Positions 1-7,631 of a DNA stretch of 20,901 bases are shown here, piece by piece. The DNA is taken from the NCBI GenBank assembly GCA_945834545.1, contig CAMAHO010000017.1:1-20901 (forward strand), in the 5' to 3' direction. How positions within the stretch are numbered: the stretch's first letter is position 1; each line of letters opens with the position of its first letter. A model generated the notes under the pieces. That model worked only from the letters and a program-made list of their open reading frames with translations, made no database searches and was not told the origin of the DNA. Made by a program: the position numbers and the translations under genes. This stretch comes from an uncultured Lachnospiraceae bacterium (lineage in GTDB: Bacteria; Bacillota; Clostridia; Lachnospirales; Lachnospiraceae).

Positions 1-1268
1 ATAGCAAGCTCGATAACGGGCTCAGGGAACTCCATAGACTCAAGGATTACAGGATGTTGCTCATCACAGATGGTATCACCGGTAGTAGTGATCTTGAAAC
101 CAACTGCTGCAGCGATATCTCCGGAGTAAACCTTATCCAACTCCTGACGCTTGTTAGCGTGCATCTGAAGGATACGGCCTACACGCTCCTTCTTGTCCTT
201 CGTAGCATTGAGTACGTAAGAACCGGAGTTTAAGGTACCGGAATATACACGGAAGTAAGCAAGCTTACCTACGAACGGGTCAGTCATAATCTTGAATGCA
301 AGTGCTGCGAAGGGCTCTTCATCAGAAGATAATCTCTCCACCTCGTTGCCTTCAAGGTCAACACCCTTAATAGCGGGTACATCCAAAGGAGAAGGCATAT
401 ACTCGATAACAGCGTCCAAAAGCTTCTGAACACCCTTGTTTCTGTAAGCAGTACCGCAGCAAACGGGGACGGCTCTACATTCACAGGTAGCCTTTCTCAA
501 AGCAGCCTTCATCTCTTCTACAGAAGGAACTTCTCCTTCCAAATACATCATCGTGAGGTCATCATCCAGTTCGCAAACCTTCTCAACGAGCTCGTCATGA
601 TACAATGCAGCTTCGTCAGCCATATCGCCGAGATCATCTGTTACAGTGATATCATCACCCTTTTCATCGTTGTAGATATAGGCCTTCATTTCGAACAAGT
701 CGATGATTCCCTTGAATTCATCTTCCTTACCGATAGGCAACTGAAGACAAATCGCATTCTTACCGAGTCTGTTGCGAATCTGATCTACTGCAGCATAGAA
801 GTTTGCACCAAGGATATCCATCTTATTGATGAATGCCATACGAGGTACATTGTAGGTATCAGCCTGACGCCATACGTTTTCAGACTGAGGCTCTACACCA
901 CCCTTTGCACAGAAGACACCAACGGCGCCATCCAATACACGAAGGGAACGCTCTACTTCAACAGTAAAGTCAACGTGACCCGGAGTGTCGATAATATTGA
1001 TACGATGCTCTAAAGCGCCTTCCATAGGCTTGGTCTCTTTCTCAAGAGTCCAGTGACAGGTGGTAGCTGCAGATGTAATGGTAATACCTCTTTCCTGCTC
1101 CTGAGCCATCCAGTCCATGGTAGCAGTACCTTCGTGAGTATCACCAATCTTGTAGTTAACGCCTGTATAATACAGAATACGCTCTGTAGTAGTAGTCTTA
1201 CCAGCATCGATATGAGCCATAATACCAATATTTCTAGTTCTCTCTAATGGGTAATCTCTTCCAGCCAA
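1..1268 (-). CDS. fusA: Elongation factor G, N-terminal part (cut by window edge)
   Basis: EF-G is the cytoplasmic GTPase that drives tRNA-mRNA translocation on the ribosome and, with RRF, ribosome recycling. About 422 N-terminal residues are present; the family usually has about 700, and the C-terminus lies beyond position 1. Translating down from 1268 gives an AGRDYPLERTRNIGIMAHID start. The G motifs follow: AHIDAGKTT (G1), RGITIT (G2), DTPGHVDF (G3) and NKMD (G4), then the start of domain II. The start is a TTG at 1268, eight bases after a clean AGGAGG; no ATG lies near the conserved N-terminus. Between the switch I region and DTPGH there is an extra stretch (WTLEKETKPMEGALEH) compared with the short E. 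coli form; I believe this is common in Lachnospiraceae. It follows rpsG by 38 bp and is surely in the rpsL operon. Confidence 0.97.
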   Translation of the reverse strand, partial: MAGRDYPLERTRNIGIMAHIDAGKTTTTERILYYTGVNYKIGDTHEGTATMDWMAQEQERGITITSAATTCHWTLEKETKPMEGALEHRINIIDTPGHVDFTVEVERSLRVLDGAVGVFCAKGGVEPQSENVWRQADTYNVPRMAFINKMDILGANFYAAVDQIRNRLGKNAICLQLPIGKEDEFKGIIDLFEMKAYIYNDEKGDDITVTDDLGDMADEAALYHDELVEKVCELDDDLTMMYLEGEVPSVEEMKAALRKATCECRAVPVCCGTAYRNKGVQKLLDAVIEYMPSPLDVPAIKGVDLEGNEVERLSSDEEPFAALAFKIMTDPFVGKLAYFRVYSGTLNSGSYVLNATKDKKERVGRILQMHANKRQELDKVYSGDIAAAVGFKITTTGDTICDEQHPVILESMEFPEPVIELA

Positions 1269-1276
1269 GATTTTTT

Positions 1277-1282
1277 CCTCCT
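1277..1282 (-). promoter_or_regulatory. Ribosome binding site that fixes the TTG start of fusA
   Basis: On the minus strand the sequence reads AGGAGG, eight bases before TTG GCT GGA AGA. This match to the anti-Shine-Dalgarno sequence shows that translation starts at the TTG rather than at a downstream ATG inside the G1 region. Confidence 0.85.
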
Positions 1283-1306
1283 ATCATTAATGACACAAAT
1301 TCCAAA

Positions 1307-1777
1307 CTAGAATCTGTAATGAGCAAAAGCCTTGTTTGCTTCTGCCATCTTGTGCATATCCTCTTTTCTCTTTACAGCTGCACCGGTATTGTTTGCAGCG
1401 TCGAGGATTTCATTTGCAAGTCTGTCTTCCATAGTCTTCTCGCTTCTCTTACGAGAGAACATGGTCAACCAACGAAGACCAAGAGCCTGACGTCTGTCAG
1501 CTCTTACCTCGATAGGTACCTGATAGGTAGCACCACCGATACGTCTAGCTTTTACTTCAAGAACCGGCATGATGTTGTTCATTGCCTCATCGAAAACCTC
1601 CAGGGCAGGCTTGCCGGACTTCTCTTCAACCTTAGCAAATGCTCCGTAAACAATCTTCTGTGCTACACCCTTCTTACCATCTAACATGATGTTGTTGATA
1701 AGCTTGGTAACAACCTTGTTGTTGTACAAAGGATCTGCCAATATATCTCTTTTTGCAATATGTCCTTTACGTGGCAC
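1307..1777 (-). CDS. rpsG: 30S ribosomal protein S7
   Basis: S7 binds the 3' major domain of 16S rRNA, nucleates head assembly of the small subunit, and lies near the E site. The product is 156 residues, the normal length for bacterial S7, beginning (M)PRKGHIAKRDILADPLYNN and ending in FAHYRF. Family hallmarks are visible: KLINNIMLDGKKG, the ARRIGGATYQVP segment and the GLRWL stretch. The start is GTG at 1777, preceded by AAGGAGGG; an upstream ATG would add residues unlike any S7. It sits between rpsL (152 bp upstream) and fusA (38 bp downstream) in the conserved str operon. S7 is the classical translational repressor of this operon in E. coli; I did not identify its target site here. Confidence 0.98.
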   Translation of the reverse strand: MPRKGHIAKRDILADPLYNNKVVTKLINNIMLDGKKGVAQKIVYGAFAKVEEKSGKPALEVFDEAMNNIMPVLEVKARRIGGATYQVPIEVRADRRQALGLRWLTMFSRKRSEKTMEDRLANEILDAANNTGAAVKRKEDMHKMAEANKAFAHYRF

Positions 1778-1785
1778 GGTTTCTT

Positions 1786-1793
1786 CCCTCCTT
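1786..1793 (-). promoter_or_regulatory. Ribosome binding site that fixes the GTG start of rpsG
   Basis: The minus strand reads AAGGAGGG, then nine bases, then GTG CCA CGT AAA. The strength and spacing of this site, plus the conserved PRKG N-terminus of S7, decide for the GTG start. Confidence 0.85.
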
Positions 1794-1929
1794 AACAAAA
1801 ATAATAACGTTAAATCATCGGTACTCACATGTGTTTCCCCAAGTGTACGTGCTGTGTATCTGTCATACAGAATTCTCCAACACTATCTTAGTTGCGTTTT
1901 GTGGACCTCATTGTTTCTAAAGCTGCAAC

Positions 1930-2352
1930 TTATTTCTTTGCATCTTTAGGTCTCTTAGCGCCGTACTTAGAACGAGCCTGTTTTCTGTTAGCAACACCTG
2001 CTGTATCCAAAGTACCACGGATAATGTGGTATCTGGTACCAGGAAGGTCCTTTACTCTACCACCACGGATCAGAACAACGCTATGCTCCTGAAGGTTGTG
2101 ACCTTCACCGGGGATATAGCTTGTAACTTCGATACCGTTGGAAAGACGAACTCTGGCGATCTTTCTCAAAGCGGAGTTAGGCTTTTTAGGAGTTGCAGTC
2201 TTAACAGCAGTACAAACACCACGCTTCTGAGGAGCGGAAGCATTTGTAGCCTTCTTGTGAAGAGAGTTGTAACCCTTCTGAAGAGCAGGTGCTGTTGACT
2301 TCTTTACGGAAGTCTGGCGTCCTTTTCTAACTAACTGGTTAAATGTTGGCAT
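1930..2352 (-). CDS. rpsL: 30S ribosomal protein S12
   Basis: S12 sits at the decoding centre and controls translational accuracy; streptomycin binds next to it. The 140-residue product opens MPTFNQLVRKGRQ and carries KRGVCT, TPKKPNSALRK and GGRVKDLPG. Both lysines whose mutation gives streptomycin resistance (in TPKKPNS and RVKDLPG) are unchanged, as is the aspartate in KDLPG that RimO methylthiolates in many bacteria. An insertion of roughly 15 residues around GYNSLHKKATNASA, relative to E. coli S12, is typical of Clostridia as I remember and supports the taxonomic guess. The start has an AGAGGTG site upstream. This is the first gene of the str operon and has its own consensus promoter. Confidence 0.98.
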   Translation of the reverse strand: MPTFNQLVRKGRQTSVKKSTAPALQKGYNSLHKKATNASAPQKRGVCTAVKTATPKKPNSALRKIARVRLSNGIEVTSYIPGEGHNLQEHSVVLIRGGRVKDLPGTRYHIIRGTLDTAGVANRKQARSKYGAKRPKDAKK

Positions 2353-2454
2353 TCTGTTTCACCTCTTTCTGTAATATACTTATTTTGCGCACGAATGAAT
2401 TTCCTATTCCTGCCATGCTTAAGACGACAAAAAAAGCATCCAAACACGCACGCT
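2353..2454 (-). promoter_or_regulatory. rpsL operon leader with hairpin options and a U7 tract
   Basis: The roughly 100-nt leader from the predicted start near 2454 begins AGCGU (2454-2450), which can pair with AUGCU (2439-2435) directly before a U7 run (2435-2429). AUGCUU can instead pair with AAGCAU (2420-2415). The two pairings are mutually exclusive, as in an attenuator. However, the first stem is only five pairs with one G-U, and it forms very close to the 5' end, so any regulatory function is speculative. Confidence 0.3.
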
Positions 2455-2459
2455 ATGTT

Positions 2460-2488
2460 ATTATAGTAGCTGTTGGATACTTTGTCAA
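2460..2488 (-). promoter_or_regulatory. Sigma-A promoter of the rpsL-rpsG-fusA operon
   Basis: The minus strand holds a perfect TTGACA (2488-2483), a 17-base spacer and a perfect TATAAT (2465-2460). Both hexamers match the sigma-A consensus at all six positions. The predicted start is near 2454, about 100 nt before the rpsL start codon. It shows that the str operon does not depend on read-through from rpoBC or from the cassette upstream. Confidence 0.9.
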
Positions 2489-2495
2489 ATTATTT

Positions 2496-2592
2496 TTTTA
2501 AGCACCAGTTCAGCCATACCGGGTACCACATCCAAATTATGCTCGCATAAATTTGGATGTGGCACCCGGTATGGCTGAACTGGTGCTTAAAA
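2496..2592. repeat. 97-bp near-perfect palindrome (giant hairpin)
   Basis: The left arm (from 2496: ttttaagcaccagttcagcc...) and the right arm (ending ...ggctgaactggtgcttaaaa at 2592) are reverse complements over about 47 bp. The only flaws are one base substitution (A at about 2525 against the complement of G in the other arm), a one-base bulge in the AT-rich inner part, and a tiny central loop (atgc-tc-gcat). In RNA made from the minus strand the substitution becomes a tolerated G-U pair, whereas in plus-strand RNA it would be A-C. The right arm contains the stop codon of the upstream glycosyltransferase (2587-2589). The left end lies eight bases from the -35 box of the rpsL promoter. The stem is followed on the minus strand by A residues, not U, so it is not a standard intrinsic terminator. 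It could be a MITE-like palindromic element or a strong 3'-end stabiliser/insulator. Confidence 0.95.
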
Positions 2593-3669
2593 CACCCAAC
2601 GTCTTTGGATTTGGTAGCTAATCAGAAACAGAAGAGTGTCAACCACCACCTTCACAAAGGTTTCACTACCGGATAGTCCGGAAACCACCCAGGCTACCAG
2701 AATCCAAGACAGATTTGCCTGAAGGATGCATAGCAGGTAATAGCGCACAAGGCTTTCCCTTGCCTTTCTCTTCGCACCGGGCTTCGCCTTTTTAAAAACC
2801 AGATTTCCATTCATAAAATAATTAAAGAAAGAAGAAACAATTCTGGCTCCTAATGTCCCCACCAGAATCCTCTCCCGTTCAGGCAATCTCCCAGGCAGAA
2901 ACTTTATCAGCAGCCAAAACAATACGATATCTACCACAAAAGAAATGAGGCTTGAACTTAGAAATAAAAACCACTGAGAGAACAAAATCCGATATATTCT
3001 CAAGGAGTCCTTAACAGCACGAAAATGGGTCTCCCGATTTCCATGATAATAGATAGTCTCTATAGGAACTTCCTCAACCCCAATTCCCTCTGTCACTCCT
3101 TGTATCAGCATGCGGATTTCATAGTCAAAGCGTTGCCCCTTCATGGCAACACACTCCGCAAGAAAGGAGTAGGGAATTCCTCGTAGACCGGTTTGGGTAT
3201 CCGAAATCCTTTTTCCGTAAAGCACTGCAAAAATCCAGGTGGTTAACTTATTTCCGAATTTGCTCTTAATGGGAACCATCTCCTGATCAAAGTCCCTGCA
3301 GCCAAGGATAAAAGAATGGCTTTCTGCCAGTTTATCGGCAACCCTTATGGTATCCTCCAGGCTGTGTTGTCCGTCTGCATCAGCTGTTACAACGCCAGTC
3401 AGTTCCTCTCTGTTGTATTGGTTAAGCAGATAAGCAAATCCCGTCTTAAGCGCCTGCCCTTTTCCTTGATTCACTTCATGGGTTATAACCCGACAAAGCT
3501 TTTCCTCCTGTATTTTGTCAAAGATTTCTGTCCCTTTTGTGCTTCCATCATTCACAACTATGATTTCAAGAAATCCCTGGTTCTGCAAAAGGTGTACATA
3601 ATCGAGAAGAAATTCCTCCGGGTTAAGAGAGGGAATTACAATTACTATTGTGTTTCGCGTTGAATACAT
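2587..3669 (-). CDS. Polyprenyl-phosphate glycosyltransferase (GT2) fused to a GtrA-like membrane domain
   Basis: The N-terminal half (about residues 1-225 of 360) is a GtrB/DPM1-type family 2 glycosyltransferase. It has VIPSLNP, VVNDGST, the metal-binding DADGQ (97-101), DTQTGLRG and FDYEIRML. Such enzymes move a sugar from a nucleotide to undecaprenyl phosphate on the cytoplasmic face. The C-terminal part (about 230-360) has four hydrophobic segments, with NYFMNGNLVFKK and a RRWVF end typical of GtrA, a proposed flippase for the lipid-linked sugar. I chose the ATG at 3669 because TGGAGGAC precedes it by five bases and the GT2 fold starts directly after it; an upstream ATG would add 11 unlikely residues. 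It lies 47 bp after rfbD, last in the cassette, and its TAA stop lies inside the palindrome. The sugar is unknown. Confidence 0.9.
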   Translation of the reverse strand: MYSTRNTIVIVIPSLNPEEFLLDYVHLLQNQGFLEIIVVNDGSTKGTEIFDKIQEEKLCRVITHEVNQGKGQALKTGFAYLLNQYNREELTGVVTADADGQHSLEDTIRVADKLAESHSFILGCRDFDQEMVPIKSKFGNKLTTWIFAVLYGKRISDTQTGLRGIPYSFLAECVAMKGQRFDYEIRMLIQGVTEGIGVEEVPIETIYYHGNRETHFRAVKDSLRIYRILFSQWFLFLSSSLISFVVDIVLFWLLIKFLPGRLPERERILVGTLGARIVSSFFNYFMNGNLVFKKAKPGAKRKARESLVRYYLLCILQANLSWILVAWVVSGLSGSETFVKVVVDTLLFLISYQIQRRWVF

Positions 3670-3716
3670 AAAGTCCTCCAATGCAGCAGCCCCCCAAGCC
3701 ACTTCTTCTATTCTTA

Positions 3717-4568
3717 TTAATCTTCTTTTGCCAGCTCCTCCAGATATCTGTGAAGAGCATCCTGCCAGGACGGTAGCTTCGAAAATCCGTTCTCCGAAAG
3801 CTTCTCCTTACTCATCCTACTGTTGCTGGGGCGGTTAGCCTTAGCCCCGTACTCAGCTGATGTCACAGGCTTTACTGTCACATCCATTCCTGCCTCCTTG
3901 AAAATTGCACAGGCAAAATCATACCAGGAGCATACTCCTTCATTCGTAGCATGATAAATGCCGTATTTCTCCGTGGCTATCATATCTACCAAAAGCTTTG
4001 CCAAGTCAAAGGTATAAGTAGGTGATCCAAACTGGTCATTTACCACCGTGAGCGTATCATGGGTTTTCCCTACCTGAAGCATGGTTTTAACAAAATTCTT
4101 ACCATGAATCCCAAACACCCAGGCAATACGCACGATAAAGAATTTCTCTAAAAGACCGGTCACCGCCAGCTCTCCTTCATACTTTGTCTGCCCGTAAACA
4201 CTTTTAGGATGAGCCTCATCCTCAGGTTCCCAAGGTCTTTCCCCTTCTCCGTCAAAGACATAATCTGTACTGATATACATCATCTTAAGGTCTAATTTTT
4301 TACAAACCCGGGCAATATTCTCCGTACCACCTGCATTGATGCGGCGGCAGACATCCTCATTTTCTTCTGCCGCATCCACTGCCGTGTAGGCAGCACAATG
4401 AATCACCGCCTGAACTTTTGCCTTTGTAATGACATCCTCCACCTGAGCAGCATCTGTAATATCCATTTCCTCAATATCTACGCCAACTGCTTCCTGGCCT
4501 CTTTTCTCCAACTCTTTTACCACATCATAGCCAAGCTGTCCCTTGACTCCGGTTACTAAAACACGCAT
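3717..4568 (-). CDS. rfbD: dTDP-4-dehydrorhamnose reductase, C-terminal part of the large frame, possibly also made alone
   Basis: RfbD reduces dTDP-4-dehydro-L-rhamnose with NAD(P)H, the last step of dTDP-L-rhamnose synthesis in the cytoplasm. From the internal ATG at 4568 the protein is 283 residues, a full-length RfbD. It shows the Rossmann TGVKGQLG (6-13), the STDYVFDG segment (100-107), the short-chain dehydrogenase YGQTK pair (Tyr125, Lys129), the GSPTYTFDLA segment and RPSNSRMSKEKL near the end. An AAGGAG site lies ten bases before this ATG, so independent initiation inside the longer frame is plausible. rfbA, rfbB and rfbC are not in the window and would have to be elsewhere. Identity is strong; what is uncertain is whether it is made as a free protein, as a fusion domain, or as both. 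Confidence 0.75.
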   Translation of the reverse strand: MRVLVTGVKGQLGYDVVKELEKRGQEAVGVDIEEMDITDAAQVEDVITKAKVQAVIHCAAYTAVDAAEENEDVCRRINAGGTENIARVCKKLDLKMMYISTDYVFDGEGERPWEPEDEAHPKSVYGQTKYEGELAVTGLLEKFFIVRIAWVFGIHGKNFVKTMLQVGKTHDTLTVVNDQFGSPTYTFDLAKLLVDMIATEKYGIYHATNEGVCSWYDFACAIFKEAGMDVTVKPVTSAEYGAKANRPSNSRMSKEKLSENGFSKLPSWQDALHRYLEELAKED

Positions 4569-7500
4569 TCGTTTTCCTCTCCTTCGATGGATTTTAAACT
4601 CGTTGCTGAAGTTTGCTGTTCCATTTTCATCAATGACGACAATTCTGTACAAGTTCTCTCCTATCATATCACCTTGATCTGAATAACTCAACAGTTCATT
4701 CCCCTGGCAGGGCAAGACATCTGTAATAATCCACTTGTCCTGCTCCAGAATTTGGAGATAGGAAGCCTTTCCACTCTGAGAGATTTGCCAGGTAATCCTG
4801 ATTTTCTCATCCTCATACCCTTGAGCCTCTTGGGGTTGGAGAAGAAAGGTAAAGGCCTCCTTCACAGGATACATAAGCTCCGCATAGAGCTCCGAGCGAC
4901 CTTCCCGGCAAACCTTGTCAGGCACTAAACCATTTACTGTAACCTCTACAGAATCGGCAAAAATACTTTCTCCTAATGCACTCAGTTTCAGACAGACACG
5001 ATAGTTGCCGGGTTCAAAGACCATGTCTGGCGTCATTACCTCCCCCTCTTCATTTTTCCACACCAGCTCTGCCACGCCATAGCTTGCCCCCTTGGGTACC
5101 ATCCAGCCCTCTCTTGGTGTTGTACCGACACGAGGCTTCGGAATACCATAGATAGCGACGCTTTTCACTTCCCGTCGTTTCCACAAAAGCTTCACACAGA
5201 CAAAAGCCACTACAGCCATCAGTACAGTCAGTCCGCTAAGCAAAAGTCCTTCCTTCCAATAAGGATAAGTCATCACAATTTCCGTCACACCTGCATCCAC
5301 TACAAGCAGATGATTTTCATTCCGAATAGGGCTCGCAGAGGCAAAAATGTCATGATAGGCAAGTGTTGTATTAACCCCGTCCTGCTCCGAGGTTATGGTA
5401 AGCTTTCCCTTTGTCTGCTCCACCCGGAGAGTTACCACCTGATTTTTGGGCAGACTCATAGTGTTTGTCTGCATGACAAAATCCAATAGGGCTCTTATGG
5501 AAGAGTCCTTTGTCAATCCATAATAGTAGGGCAGTCCCAAACCAACTGCATAGATATTATCACTTCCTCCGGCAGTACCCAGGAAGGATAACGACAGCCC
5601 AAGTTCCTCTAGCTGACCTATAGAATTGTCCAGCCCTTCCAGGTATACCGTTCTCCAATTGGTATGCCCCTGTGGAAAGAGAGTTGTGTCCATGGTACCC
5701 CACTCAGTATCAAGAAGGGGATACCCGTTTTTGAAAAAAATAGGCTGACAGGTAATCGCCAGAAAAGACTGGATACCCGTATGCTCATCCAAGGGAATAC
5801 CCGCACCGTTTATCACTATCCGCACACCCAAATCAGCCAGATTCCTAAGAAGCTCCTCCGCTTCACTCTTATTCGTATAAGTGAATCCGTCCAGGTAAAG
5901 AAGCTTATACTGAGATAACTCATCTAGTGAATAGTGATTTATGTTGTCGTCCTGGGTTTCCTTGATAGCCGGATAGTACAAGGAGAATTCTCTCGCTGCC
6001 TTTCCTATTCCAATGGCTGAATAGCTGGTGATAACCCCAAAGCAATCCGGAGTCTCCATATGAAACAGGCTATACTCCCGGTTAGCCTCCACCTGCTCAT
6101 ATCCTACTGCAGATGCTGCCATAGCAAGTTCCGAAAGAGTCTTCTCATCGGTTCCCGGGAGCACACTGTTTCGTATCAAAATGGTGTCATTTCCCAGTGC
6201 CAAAGCTCTGTCAAACAAATATAGAAAAGCACCGCCCTCTGCTGCCTGATTTAAAAGCATAATATTACTTGCAGTAGCTGCGGACTGCCAACCGGCTCCA
6301 AATGTAATGTCGGTTTCCTGTTTGTAATCAGAAGACAAATAAGCTCCCGTAGCCCCCAGACTGCTGGCATCTATCAAAGCCAGCCTGTTCTTTGTGATTT
6401 CCCTTGCCTTATCTAACAAGGTTTCCTTCAATGCTCTCTCCATCCGAACCTCAACCGGCTCACTGTTTGCGAATCCGTAAACCAGAGATAAAGAGGGCAG
6501 CGTATCCAGCACAAGCAGAGCTGCAAAACAAATTAATATCCATCTCTTTAGACTATCCCAAAGCAAGAGGCCAAACAGTACCATAGCCAATGCAATCGAC
6601 AGGAAACGAAGCATCCATAGGTATTGACCAATCGGGAGTCTGACTAATATGGGATAAAACCCTGTGCTGGTCAGCAGCAATAGGACAAGGGCCGTCGCAA
6701 AATAGGTTCTGGAGCCCTTTTTGCCTGCCAAAATACCTGCAAGGATAACCAAAAAGGCAGATAACCCAAAATAAAACCATGTATCCTGCGTCTGCAATCG
6801 CAAAAAGGGATTTAAGGTGGTAAACAGACTCTGAAAAAAGCCTGCCATGACCTCACTGCTATCCATGGAAGAAATCCCACCCTGCAAGGAGGGATATACC
6901 CAAAATCCTACAAAGGTAACGCCAAAAATGATAGACAGGAGGCAATGAAGCGCCTTTCTTCCCCCTCCCGAAAAGCTGTAGAAGAGAAAGAAAACCATAA
7001 ATGACAACAAAATCATTCCGGCATAACCCAGATGACACAGAGTCAGAAGGGAAAAGGTTAGCATGATTCCTACCAGATGCTTCACCTTCTTTTCCTTCAA
7101 ATAGGCATGGCACCGGTACAAAAGCCAGGGCAGGAATACCATGCTAAGAGCACGGGGGAGATTCCCTTCATAGAACAATGCATACAAATTATTGGGCATA
7201 AAAAACCAGAGAGCTCCCAAAAAAGCTCCCAGTCTCTCCCGCTTCATCCGATATCCCATAACCAGCCATACCACCGCACCGAAAAAGGCTATCAAAAACA
7301 CATAAATAAGGTAGCCTGTCATCTCGCTGCCGCCTCCTAAAGCCACACAACCGGCCATCACATAAACCGGCAGCGGAGCCCAGTAGCGCATCATTTGTAC
7401 GCCGTTGTACCATCTCAAATCCAGGAGCGGATAATAGTTTCCGTTTAATATTTCCTCATATAGCTTTTTTCCCTTGTACACATGACACATGGTGTCTGAG

Positions 7501-7631
7501 CCATAAGGATATTGACCATTGTTGTATACAAAGTAAAGCACTGCCAATGCAATCAAACAGTATCCCACCAGCATAGCTATGAAAAAGGCTATTCTTTTAC
7601 CAGACTTGTTTTCCTTCATGTTCTGCTTCAT
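3717..7631 (-). CDS. Large GT-C-like (PTPS-related) membrane protein read in frame into RfbD
   Basis: One open frame of about 1304 residues. Residues 14-377 are polytopic, with many membrane helices, a GSD motif right after the first helix (44-46) and a WAPLPVYV loop. This resembles the bacterial membrane family labelled '6-pyruvoyl-tetrahydropterin synthase related' and GT-C glycosyltransferases, which use lipid-linked sugars outside the membrane. A long, probably extracytoplasmic region follows (about 380-790), then a final helix (about 795-816) ending in KRR. Next come about 200 residues with beta-sandwich-like segments (FEPGNYRVCLKL, DSVEVTVNG, LYRIVVIDENG). From M1022 the frame is a complete RfbD. 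The chosen start at 7631 has AGGA six bases upstream and overlaps the preceding gene by 35 nt; M5 (7619) is an alternative. No stop codon separates the two parts. The real products could be one fusion, two proteins, or both. Glycosyltransferase activity is an inference. Confidence 0.8.
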   Translation of the reverse strand: MKQNMKENKSGKRIAFFIAMLVGYCLIALAVLYFVYNNGQYPYGSDTMCHVYKGKKLYEEILNGNYYPLLDLRWYNGVQMMRYWAPLPVYVMAGCVALGGGSEMTGYLIYVFLIAFFGAVVWLVMGYRMKRERLGAFLGALWFFMPNNLYALFYEGNLPRALSMVFLPWLLYRCHAYLKEKKVKHLVGIMLTFSLLTLCHLGYAGMILLSFMVFFLFYSFSGGGRKALHCLLSIIFGVTFVGFWVYPSLQGGISSMDSSEVMAGFFQSLFTTLNPFLRLQTQDTWFYFGLSAFLVILAGILAGKKGSRTYFATALVLLLLTSTGFYPILVRLPIGQYLWMLRFLSIALAMVLFGLLLWDSLKRWILICFAALLVLDTLPSLSLVYGFANSEPVEVRMERALKETLLDKAREITKNRLALIDASSLGATGAYLSSDYKQETDITFGAGWQSAATASNIMLLNQAAEGGAFLYLFDRALALGNDTILIRNSVLPGTDEKTLSELAMAASAVGYEQVEANREYSLFHMETPDCFGVITSYSAIGIGKAAREFSLYYPAIKETQDDNINHYSLDELSQYKLLYLDGFTYTNKSEAEELLRNLADLGVRIVINGAGIPLDEHTGIQSFLAITCQPIFFKNGYPLLDTEWGTMDTTLFPQGHTNWRTVYLEGLDNSIGQLEELGLSLSFLGTAGGSDNIYAVGLGLPYYYGLTKDSSIRALLDFVMQTNTMSLPKNQVVTLRVEQTKGKLTITSEQDGVNTTLAYHDIFASASPIRNENHLLVVDAGVTEIVMTYPYWKEGLLLSGLTVLMAVVAFVCVKLLWKRREVKSVAIYGIPKPRVGTTPREGWMVPKGASYGVAELVWKNEEGEVMTPDMVFEPGNYRVCLKLSALGESIFADSVEVTVNGLVPDKVCREGRSELYAELMYPVKEAFTFLLQPQEAQGYEDEKIRITWQISQSGKASYLQILEQDKWIITDVLPCQGNELLSYSDQGDMIGENLYRIVVIDENGTANFSNEFKIHRRRGKRMRVLVTGVKGQLGYDVVKELEKRGQEAVGVDIEEMDITDAAQVEDVITKAKVQAVIHCAAYTAVDAAEENEDVCRRINAGGTENIARVCKKLDLKMMYISTDYVFDGEGERPWEPEDEAHPKSVYGQTKYEGELAVTGLLEKFFIVRIAWVFGIHGKNFVKTMLQVGKTHDTLTVVNDQFGSPTYTFDLAKLLVDMIATEKYGIYHATNEGVCSWYDFACAIFKEAGMDVTVKPVTSAEYGAKANRPSNSRMSKEKLSENGFSKLPSWQDALHRYLEELAKED
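4579..4584 (-). promoter_or_regulatory. Internal ribosome binding site ahead of rfbD
   Basis: Within the reading frame of the large membrane protein the minus strand reads AAGGAGAGG followed by ATG at 4568, ten bases after AAGGAG. This site fits an ancestral or still active separate start for rfbD. Confidence 0.6.

Noticed and set aside
1778..1929. Hidden small gene or terminator between rpsL and rpsG
   Set aside because: The 152-bp gap has no convincing start with a ribosome binding site other than that of rpsG, and no stable stem followed by a U run.
2026..2298. Plus-strand open frame opposite rpsL
   Set aside because: It overlaps rpsL entirely in antisense and has no family resemblance.
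2496..2592. Palindrome as a classical intrinsic terminator
   Set aside because: On the minus strand the stem is followed by A residues, and on the plus strand by AAAACACC; neither side has the required U run after the stem.
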